Of a stretch of DNA of 64,000 nt, positions 39,127 through 46,831 are shown piece after piece. Position 1 is the first letter of the stretch, and each line of letters starts with the position of its first letter. Below the pieces are notes generated by a model that had not been told where the DNA came from, did no database searches, and saw only the letters and a list, made by a program, of their open reading frames with translations. Both the position numbers and the translations under genes were made by a program. Source of the DNA: Gilvimarinus algae (GTDB lineage Bacteria; Pseudomonadota; Gammaproteobacteria; Pseudomonadales; Cellvibrionaceae); the NCBI RefSeq assembly GCF_030518215.1, contig NZ_JAULRT010000062.1, positions 186,001 to 250,000 on the forward strand. Direction: 5' to 3'.

Positions 39127-41253
39127 ATGTATAGATTCCTGAAACTTGCCGCGGCATTGCCGGTGCTTTGCACCGCCAGCGCCGGTGCGGCGATTGACTC
39201 GGGCGCGGTGAATCTGCCCGCCGATGACAAAGTCCTCTATATTCTGGGCCAGGACACCACGACCCTGCGCGATTACAAAAATCAGGTCTTGAGCCAAAGC
39301 GGCAGCAGCGCGCCCGTGCCTGGCGGGGTCACGCTCTACACTTCCATTTTGCCGACTGAAATTCACGGCAACACAGCACCGGACAATGCAAGTCTCTATG
39401 TCAGCGGTATAGAGGGACCTCCGGTAGATACGGCCAATGGCGAAGTCAATTTTGCAGAAACTCTGGGTGACTACGACGCCTTGGCCACTGGTGAACCGGT
39501 GGCACTGGCCGTTGGCCTCTACTTGTCGGATGAGTGGGCCAACTGCGGTAATCAGCCGCTGCGGGCCATTGCCGGCACAGCTGACACTGACGTCGGCAGT
39601 GCCAGCGACCCTACTTCTTTGACCTATCAATACCGCTACGCCATCGACCGCATGTTGCAGTATTTTAAAAGTCAGGGCCGCGCGGTCTATCTGCGAATAG
39701 GCTACGAGTTCGATGGTCCTTGGAATTGTTACAACCAAGACTTCTACAAACAGGCCTATCGCTGGATCGCCGAGCGCATTGATACTATCGGCGCTACCAA
39801 TGTTGCCACCGTCTGGCAGGCGGCGACCTATCCTGACAACGGCGATGCCACGTACCATTTTGATGCGGGTAACAACCCCTACCAGCATTACAGCGACTGG
39901 TATCCGGGTGATGATGTTGTCGACTGGGTGGGCATCTCATTCTTTGCTGGCAGCGACTATCTCAACTATCAATGGTCCTGTCAGGATGGCTCCAAGCCAT
40001 GGACTGTACCGGATACCACACCGCGGCTCTTGCAAAATACGCTGGTGGATTTTGCTCGCGATCACGGCAAGCCTGCCATGATTGCCGAGTCGGCTCCCCA
40101 GGGTTTTGATTTGGCGGCCAACACCTTCAGCTGCGTTGCTGCACGCACCAATACGCAGAGCTTTGCCAGCTCTGCGGCTATGTGGGATGCGTATTTTGTG
40201 GACTACTTTGATTGGATTGAACAGAACGCCGATCAGGTTCGCGCCTTCTCCTACATCAATACTGATTGGCAATCGCAGGGCCGCTGGTATTGTGCGCTGG
40301 GAGCCTCTGCCTGCGCAGCTGGTTACTGGGGAGTGACCTCGTTGCAGGCCGATTCGTTGATACTTGATCGCTTCAATAACCGTGTGTCGCAGTCGCTCTA
40401 TGCGACCGGCGCTGACGGTGGTACCGGCCCGGCACCAGACCCAGACCCCAACCCAAACCCGCAGCAAGCGGCCTACACCAGCCAAAGTATTCCCGGCCGG
40501 ATCGAAGCGGAATACTTTGATCTGGGTGGCTCGGGTATTGCCTACAGCGACGCGGATGCGGACAACAACGGCGGCGCTCTGCGCCCCACGGAGGCAGTGG
40601 ATTTACAAGCCACCAGCGATGACAACGGCCAGAACCTCGGCTGGACTGAAAACGGCGAATGGCTGGAGTACACTTTGGACGCGGTTGCCGCAGGCACTTA
40701 CGACATACGGGTCCGCTTGGCCACACCCAATCCTGCGGGTAATCGCGCACTGAGCCTGACTCTGGGTGCTGATAATTTGGGCACTGTGGCTGTGCCCCAG
40801 ACCGGTGCCTGGCAAAATTGGCAGACGGTAACTCTGCCGGCGGTGGAGGTTGCCGGCGGTGCACAGCAAGTGTTGCGCCTGGGCGTGATCGGCGGTCAGT
40901 TCAATGTTAACTGGGTAGAATTTGTCGCTGTCGTCACGCCGCCCGTTGATCCCGAAAATCCTGTGGAGCCGGGAGGCAGCGACTGTACGGACTTTGGTAT
41001 TGCTTACAGTAACGATCAGACCATGGTGCTCTACCACGAGGATCGCGGTTGGAATGGCAGCTGGAGCTATCTGTGTCTCAATGGTGATTGCCGTCAGGCA
41101 AACCGTGCCAACGGCTTTTTCACCCGCGAGGTGGAGGGCAGCTTGGGTCAGAGTTATGCCGTCGAATTTAAGGTGCAGCAAAACCCGGCCCCGGGACAGT
41201 TTATTGCCGGTGCCGAGACGTTCACCTTCACAACGGCTTGCGGTTTGCCCTAA
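39127..41253 (+). CDS. Secreted GH26-like (clan GH-A) glycoside hydrolase with CBM6 and a Cys-containing C-terminal module
   Basis: 708 residues. A Sec signal spans about 1-22. The catalytic domain (about 25-420) has LRIGYEFDGPWNCYN (candidate acid/base Glu, cf. HEMNG in GH26), YPGDDVVDWVGISFF, and AMIAESAPQG (candidate nucleophile Glu), a clan GH-A pattern nearest GH26; I am not certain of the family. A Pro/Asp linker leads to a CBM6-type module (RIEAEYFDLGGSGIAY, GENGEWLEY-like segment, about 455-600). The last 90 residues form a module also found in the next gene (WSYLCLNGDCR). AGGTGA five bases upstream supports the ATG at 39127. Substrate is probably a beta-mannan or similar polysaccharide. 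Confidence 0.8.
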   Translation: MYRFLKLAAALPVLCTASAGAAIDSGAVNLPADDKVLYILGQDTTTLRDYKNQVLSQSGSSAPVPGGVTLYTSILPTEIHGNTAPDNASLYVSGIEGPPVDTANGEVNFAETLGDYDALATGEPVALAVGLYLSDEWANCGNQPLRAIAGTADTDVGSASDPTSLTYQYRYAIDRMLQYFKSQGRAVYLRIGYEFDGPWNCYNQDFYKQAYRWIAERIDTIGATNVATVWQAATYPDNGDATYHFDAGNNPYQHYSDWYPGDDVVDWVGISFFAGSDYLNYQWSCQDGSKPWTVPDTTPRLLQNTLVDFARDHGKPAMIAESAPQGFDLAANTFSCVAARTNTQSFASSAAMWDAYFVDYFDWIEQNADQVRAFSYINTDWQSQGRWYCALGASACAAGYWGVTSLQADSLILDRFNNRVSQSLYATGADGGTGPAPDPDPNPNPQQAAYTSQSIPGRIEAEYFDLGGSGIAYSDADADNNGGALRPTEAVDLQATSDDNGQNLGWTENGEWLEYTLDAVAAGTYDIRVRLATPNPAGNRALSLTLGADNLGTVAVPQTGAWQNWQTVTLPAVEVAGGAQQVLRLGVIGGQFNVNWVEFVAVVTPPVDPENPVEPGGSDCTDFGIAYSNDQTMVLYHEDRGWNGSWSYLCLNGDCRQANRANGFFTREVEGSLGQSYAVEFKVQQNPAPGQFIAGAETFTFTTACGLP

Positions 41254-41440
41254 CCGCGCTTCCCAGCGCGTTCTTTGACGCGCTGGGAATATTCGCACAA
41301 AGCGGGTTTGACTTTGAGCGATGGAACCGGTGTTGCGCAAAGTCGAACTTGTCCGGCGATGACCGGCTGCGTAGGTTTTTTAGAGCGGGCAGGGTGGACC
41401 CACCGCCTGATCGGATAACAATAATTTAAGGGTAATGATT

Positions 41441-44161
41441 ATGTCTTTGAAACACTCTCTCGGTATGGCATTGCTTGTCTTAGCCGCGTTGGCCGCGCAG
41501 GTGTCGGCCAACCCCATTGCTGTGAGCCTGACCGACGGTGACCGTCTGCACCTTGAATATAGCTTCAATGAACAAAAGTCCGGCGGTATGTGGTTGTCAG
41601 CCTATGAAAACGGCCAATGGTCGTTCACGACAATCAGCAACGCCCAGGAGACAAACTTGGGTGGTGGGCGGTGGCAATACGGCTATACCAGTGCGATTGA
41701 ATGCGATACAGGCGACGCCGTGTCGCTGCGTATCCAAGGTAACTACGCTAGTGTGGATTGGTTACCAGGACCGGGCTCCGACGACTTTCAGGACGTCGAT
41801 TGCGCAGCACTGCTTTCGGGTACTGGCTCCAGTGTGTCCAGTTCGAGCTCATCGAGCAGTTCTTCCAGTTCTTCCAGTTCTAGCAGCGTGGCGCTGCCCT
41901 CCGCGGCACCTGTGGTAAACGCCGATGCCAGCGATGGCAGTGTAGCGCTCTCCTGGAACAGTGTGGTCGGCGCCGGCTCCTACCGGATCGACTATGGATA
42001 CACCACGGCGGCTCTGGATAACAGTGCCACAACCAGCGCTACCGCCTACACAATCAATGGCTTGAGTAACGGCGTCGATTACGATTTCGTGGTCAGTGCC
42101 GTCAACACCGGTGGCGAGCGCGCCTCAGGTCGATTAACTGTCGCGCCCGGGGCCGTGGGCGGAGGAGCGACAGCGGGTTCGGTGTTTGGCCTGGACAGTG
42201 ACGGTACGGTCTATCACGCCGATGGCGGACAAACTGGCGGCTGGGTCTATCTATGTTTGAACAGTGATTGCCGTGCCGCCAGTTTGGTGTCCGGGCGCTA
42301 TCAATACACTTTTGCTGGCGTCACTGCCGGGCAGCGCTATGACCTGCAGTTTAAAATTCAAGACGATGCCAGCAGTCAGTGCATCGCCGATGCCCTGAGT
42401 CTTACACCTGGTGGCGGTGTCAACACCTCGCCCTGTGCACAGACAGGCGGTTCAGGAGGGAGTGGGAACGATGGCGGCACCGGCGGAGATAATGGCAGTG
42501 GTGCCGGTAACGGCTTTGGCAGTGCCGGCGGAGTGCACGTGGACAATGGCGTAGTGGTAGCCAATGTAGCCGAACGATACCGAGTGCGTCACGAGCTCTC
42601 AGGCAACGACTTTAACAACTATAACGTGGAGTACTGGCGGGCTAGATTCGGCGCCCTTGAGCTGCGTGATTACACGCGCGTCGAGGCAGCCAGCCAGCGT
42701 TTGGGAGCGTGCGGCACTACCGACCCCTGTGTGGTGGTGCGACTGGACAGCGCCGTGCCCCTGTCCATGACCGATGCCGGCGGGAACAATAAAGACTGCA
42801 ATCAGCAATCGCCCAACTTTCGCTACCATAAAATTTACGGTGACGAGACCAACTTCTACTACGGCTATGTCATGGACCTGATTCTGCCAAACGGGAGTGT
42901 GGTCCCTGCGTGCAGTGCATCTCAGGCTCAGCGTGCCAGTGCCACCGCCTGGCAGGCGGTCATGCGCCCCGACAGCAATATTCCTCGGGATTTCTTTCAT
43001 GGTGCTCAACTAGAGTTTGAGGTCACTATTAATTTCGACCGGGCTCAAGTGACCGGTGATAACGTCAATTACTATGGCCAGACTTTCCGCTATGTGCTTG
43101 GAGAGGGGTTTGTTGTGAATAATCAGGATCCGGCGATCGGGCCTGTGGGGGTAAACGATGCTTTTGCTAAATTGGGCGGCGATACCACAGTGCCACATTT
43201 GTCCGAAACCGGTGGGCCTCAGCGGCGTTTGTCGTTTATGCAGCACGCCTACAACATGGGGCCAGACAATATTCAGGATTGGCTTGAAGGGCGTCGGCTA
43301 TTCCACACGGATTTTGCATCCGGAGCTCATATTGAGCAGTTTATGCCGGGTCCCCAAGCCATTGGCGGCAACTTGCCGTTTCCGTCCATGGCGGGTAAGG
43401 CGACCAATGCCATACAGACGAGCTGTACCGAGTGTCACACCAATAACAGCGTCGGCCAGATGCAGCCGGGTCAGATTGTTGTGCCGCCAAAAATGATTGG
43501 TTTGGGTTTACTTGAGGCCATTCCCGATAGCCAAATCGAAGCTTGGGCGTTAGACAATGGTGGGGCCGTGAGCCGAGTGACGCATCGAGGTGAGCAGCGG
43601 ATTGGCCGCTTTGGCTGGCGCGCCGATACCGCTACAGTCGAGCACCAGGTGGCTAAAGCTCTGCATGACGATATGGGGGTGGGCACAGGTATTGATGATT
43701 TCGGTCCCGCCGAAATTACGCAGGCCGAGCTTGATGACCTGGTCGCTTACTCCTCTCTGGTTGCCGTGCCGGTTTCGCGAGCCAATCTTGTCGCCTCGCC
43801 GGGTCTGGCTAGCTTTGAGAGTTTTGGCTGCGCCGACTGTCACAAGCCCACGGTCACTACCGCAAGTACGGCCCGTTTCTCTGAAGTGGCTGGACAAACC
43901 ATTCATCCCTTTACCGACTTGCTTTTGCACGACCTTGGTGAGGGTGAGTTTCGCACGGCTCCGCTGTGGGGGCTGGGGCTGTCTGCCTATGTGTCCAGCG
44001 GCAATTCTGGCGCCTTGAGCTTAATGCACGATGGTATGGCCGGCTCGGTTGACGAGGCAATACAGCGCCACAATGGCGCCGCGAGCGATGCCAAGGCGGC
44101 GTATAACAGCGCCTCAAGTAGCACGCGTCAGGCGTTGGAGCAATTTTTAATGGATTTGTAA
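41441..44161 (+). CDS. Secreted modular di-heme oxidoreductase (DUF1111/DHOR) with carbohydrate-binding-like and FN3 domains
   Basis: 906 residues. After a Sec signal (1-25) come an unassigned beta module (about 26-125), a poly-serine linker, an FN3 domain (about 155-235), a module shared with the upstream GH26-like protein (WVYLCLNSDCR, about 245-325), a Gly/Asn linker, and a DHOR domain (about 370-906). The latter has two haem motifs, CTECH at 662-666 and CADCH at 797-801, and VVPPKMIGLGLLEAIP. DHOR proteins resemble MauG/CcpA peroxidases. Fusion to polysaccharide-type modules suggests extracellular redox chemistry on carbohydrate, perhaps feeding LPMOs. AAGGG at 41428-41432 supports the ATG at 41441. 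Confidence 0.88.
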   Translation: MSLKHSLGMALLVLAALAAQVSANPIAVSLTDGDRLHLEYSFNEQKSGGMWLSAYENGQWSFTTISNAQETNLGGGRWQYGYTSAIECDTGDAVSLRIQGNYASVDWLPGPGSDDFQDVDCAALLSGTGSSVSSSSSSSSSSSSSSSSSVALPSAAPVVNADASDGSVALSWNSVVGAGSYRIDYGYTTAALDNSATTSATAYTINGLSNGVDYDFVVSAVNTGGERASGRLTVAPGAVGGGATAGSVFGLDSDGTVYHADGGQTGGWVYLCLNSDCRAASLVSGRYQYTFAGVTAGQRYDLQFKIQDDASSQCIADALSLTPGGGVNTSPCAQTGGSGGSGNDGGTGGDNGSGAGNGFGSAGGVHVDNGVVVANVAERYRVRHELSGNDFNNYNVEYWRARFGALELRDYTRVEAASQRLGACGTTDPCVVVRLDSAVPLSMTDAGGNNKDCNQQSPNFRYHKIYGDETNFYYGYVMDLILPNGSVVPACSASQAQRASATAWQAVMRPDSNIPRDFFHGAQLEFEVTINFDRAQVTGDNVNYYGQTFRYVLGEGFVVNNQDPAIGPVGVNDAFAKLGGDTTVPHLSETGGPQRRLSFMQHAYNMGPDNIQDWLEGRRLFHTDFASGAHIEQFMPGPQAIGGNLPFPSMAGKATNAIQTSCTECHTNNSVGQMQPGQIVVPPKMIGLGLLEAIPDSQIEAWALDNGGAVSRVTHRGEQRIGRFGWRADTATVEHQVAKALHDDMGVGTGIDDFGPAEITQAELDDLVAYSSLVAVPVSRANLVASPGLASFESFGCADCHKPTVTTASTARFSEVAGQTIHPFTDLLLHDLGEGEFRTAPLWGLGLSAYVSSGNSGALSLMHDGMAGSVDEAIQRHNGAASDAKAAYNSASSSTRQALEQFLMDL

Positions 44162-44184
44162 TAAACGGCTTTGACTGGCTGATA

Positions 44185-44204
44185 ATGGCGCCTTCTGGCG
44201 CCAT
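44185..44204 (+). terminator. Hairpin terminator after the di-heme oxidoreductase gene
   Basis: ATGGCGCC (44185-44192) pairs with GGCGCCAT (44197-44204) around TTCT; CTCTTT follows. It lies 24 bases after the stop codon. Confidence 0.7.
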
Positions 44205-44303
44205 CTCTTTACCTGCTCCGGGCATTAACAAAATCACACAGAAACTTTGGCGGCTTTGGTTAAGCTATGCAAAATACATTGCGCTTTTCCAGGGGAGGTT
44301 TCT

Positions 44304-46649
44304 ATGCGTGCGTTGTTAATAATGGTGGCCATGACGGCCGGGCTCGCCGCTTGCGGTGGATCTTCATCGAATACATCGGACAATGCCGGCCCCGTTGACC
44401 CGGGTGCGCCCGAAGTGAACTACGCTGCGCTTAAACCAATTGAGCCTACCGAGGCGGGGCTCACCCGGCTTGAGGGCGAGGCCTTTGAACGCTTTGTCAA
44501 AAACGGCTTGCGGCTGCAAACCAGCGGTTATGGCTATACCCATTATCCGAGCAACAACGATGACTTGGACTTTTCGGCAGGGGCACCGGAGGCTGACGGC
44601 GGCGGTAACTACTCGCAAACCAATGTGCACATTGCTGGCGTCGATGAGGCCGATAGTGTCAAGTACGATGGACGGCACTGGTTTGTCGCCTATGAGCCCT
44701 CAAGCTATAACGGTGAGTTGCCCGGATTGCAACTCGTTGCAACCGACCCTGCGGTGCCCGATGCGAGCGTCGTGGGTACCTTTAGTTTCGAAGCTCAGCA
44801 GTGGGGCAGTGCCACGGCGATTTATCTGCAAAAGGATGGCGAGGTCGCCAGCCATGTGGTGGCGCTGCGCTCACAATGGGGCAGCATTGAGGGGGTTATG
44901 CCCGGCGCTGTTCCGTCGTTTGTCTCGAATGATTCTCTGGAGATCTGGCCGGGCCCTGTGAACAGCCAGGTGCGTGTGGAGTTTATTGACGTTAACACGC
45001 CGTCTTCGCCCAGTTTAACCAACACCATCAGTCTTGATGGCAGCTTGATCGATAGCCGGCGAATCGGCAATACGCTTTACCTGATTACGCGCTACGACCC
45101 TTGGTTTTTCCCGCTTGAAATAGAGCGCTCCTCGTCCGATTCACGCACGGCAAATGAAGCCGCCCTGGCCGATGCGAAGCTCGCCGACTTGCTCCCCAAG
45201 TATCGTCAGGGCAGTGCTGAGGCGCCGTTAAGCGTAGCGTGTTATACCCAGGAAGACACACAGGATATCCATGGTTTCCACTCGATGGTGAACATTACCG
45301 CCATCGACTTAAGCGGTCAGTCTATTGTGTCCAGCGAATGCCTGAGCACCGGGGTGGATTCGCTCACCATGAGCCAGAACGCGCTCTACCTGACCGGCAC
45401 CCTCTGGCAAGAAAACGAAAAAACCGTGATTCATAAATTCTCGCTGGAAGAGAGTGGGGTGGCCTACGCTGCGACCGGCAGTGTGCCCGGGTCGATTCGA
45501 TGGGATGCACCCTACCGGGTCAACGAACATGGTGAGGATTTACGGGTTGTCTCCACAGACCACACTGACGGTATTTCTCATCACCTGTACATTTTGCGGC
45601 AATCGGGCAATGTATTGGCACCGGTGGCCCAGCTGCCGAATGCCGAGCGACCTGCTCCCATTGGTAAGCCGGATGAAGACATTTTTGCTGTGCGCTTTGA
45701 CGGTGATCGTGCCTATGTGGTGACTTTCCGCCGTGTTGATCCACTGTACGTTCTCGATTTGTCCGATAGCCTCGATCCTAAGATTACCGGTGAGCTCGAG
45801 GTGCCTGGCTTTGCGACTTATATACACCCCATTAACGAGAACTACTTGTTTACCCTGGGACAGGACGCGGACGGTGAAACCGGTTGGACGCAGGGGATAA
45901 AAACCCAGTTGGTGAAAGTGAGCGGTGGCACTCCACAGTTGGTGGGTGAGATGCTTATCGGCGACAGATACAGTCATAGCGAAGCGCTCTATGATCTGCG
46001 TGCCCTCAACCTACTGGAAGCGGGTGAAGGCGCGGTGCGTGTTTCCTTCCCCGTATCGGTGTACGGCACGGCCGGTGGTGAGTACAGCGAGTGGCAGTAC
46101 AGCGGCTTGCAAATGCTTGAGCTGAACGGGCTTGATTCTGAGCAAGGCACTATGCAGGACAAAGGGGTGCTGATTGCCGAGGCGGCCACTCATTCGCACC
46201 ATGATTACAACGGTGGTGTGCGGCGCGGCCTGCTGCATGACAACGCTGTTTACTATGCCCACGATAACCAAATTTGGTTTAGCCAATGGGGCGCAGCGGA
46301 CGCACCGCAGGGACCAATTGGAGGCGACCCTATTGCCTGCACTGAGCAGATTGTCTATGGCCTTGAGGTGTACGTTAGCGGTCAGTTTATGCAGCCAATC
46401 GATAATTGCGACGCCCAAGTGGTAGCGGTGGACGGTGATTACTCCGAAACGCTAACAGCTGACTACCGGGACAGTCTCGGGTCATGCGTGTTCTACGGCG
46501 CTGCGGAGCGAGCCGGTAGCTACACCATCACCGCGTCTTTAGACGGCTACGAAACCCAGGTGTCGGAGGGTGTGGTGGTATCGCAGGACGTTTGCCACGT
46601 CCAGCCCCGGTCCTTGATGTTGCAGCTTTGGCCGAGTGCTGAGTTGTAA
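44304..46649 (+). CDS. Beta-propeller-domain lipoprotein, copy 1
   Basis: 781 residues. The signal ends in LAAC (MTAGLAACGG), giving a lipoprotein. The long domain that follows (QTNVHIAGVDEADSVKYDGRHWFVAY, VEFIDVNTPSSPSLTNTISLDGSLIDSRRIGNTLYLITRYDPW, DPLYVLDLSDSLDPKITGELEVPGFATYIHPI) is the secreted beta-propeller family with the VDEADxVKYDG signature (Pfam Beta_propel type). Its function is unknown; propellers often bind protein or glycan. The C-terminal about 110 residues form a small beta domain with Cys residues (YGLEVYVSGQFMQPIDNC). GGGGAGG at 44292-44298 fixes the ATG at 44304. A diverged paralogue follows 182 bp downstream. Confidence 0.87.
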   Translation: MRALLIMVAMTAGLAACGGSSSNTSDNAGPVDPGAPEVNYAALKPIEPTEAGLTRLEGEAFERFVKNGLRLQTSGYGYTHYPSNNDDLDFSAGAPEADGGGNYSQTNVHIAGVDEADSVKYDGRHWFVAYEPSSYNGELPGLQLVATDPAVPDASVVGTFSFEAQQWGSATAIYLQKDGEVASHVVALRSQWGSIEGVMPGAVPSFVSNDSLEIWPGPVNSQVRVEFIDVNTPSSPSLTNTISLDGSLIDSRRIGNTLYLITRYDPWFFPLEIERSSSDSRTANEAALADAKLADLLPKYRQGSAEAPLSVACYTQEDTQDIHGFHSMVNITAIDLSGQSIVSSECLSTGVDSLTMSQNALYLTGTLWQENEKTVIHKFSLEESGVAYAATGSVPGSIRWDAPYRVNEHGEDLRVVSTDHTDGISHHLYILRQSGNVLAPVAQLPNAERPAPIGKPDEDIFAVRFDGDRAYVVTFRRVDPLYVLDLSDSLDPKITGELEVPGFATYIHPINENYLFTLGQDADGETGWTQGIKTQLVKVSGGTPQLVGEMLIGDRYSHSEALYDLRALNLLEAGEGAVRVSFPVSVYGTAGGEYSEWQYSGLQMLELNGLDSEQGTMQDKGVLIAEAATHSHHDYNGGVRRGLLHDNAVYYAHDNQIWFSQWGAADAPQGPIGGDPIACTEQIVYGLEVYVSGQFMQPIDNCDAQVVAVDGDYSETLTADYRDSLGSCVFYGAAERAGSYTITASLDGYETQVSEGVVVSQDVCHVQPRSLMLQLWPSAEL

Positions 46650-46831
46650 AGTGCAATCCGTCAATGCAGCTTTTGCATGGTGAATTGAAGTTGTTGGCGC
46701 CTTAGGGCCTCATTTTACAAGTTTGCACAGACTTCAGAACTCGAAGTGCTAGTCTGGTAACGCATAATTTTTGTCTCAGGTGCCAAGTGATAGTTGTCAG
46801 TGTGGCATTCTAGCTTACATAGGAGGTGGCT

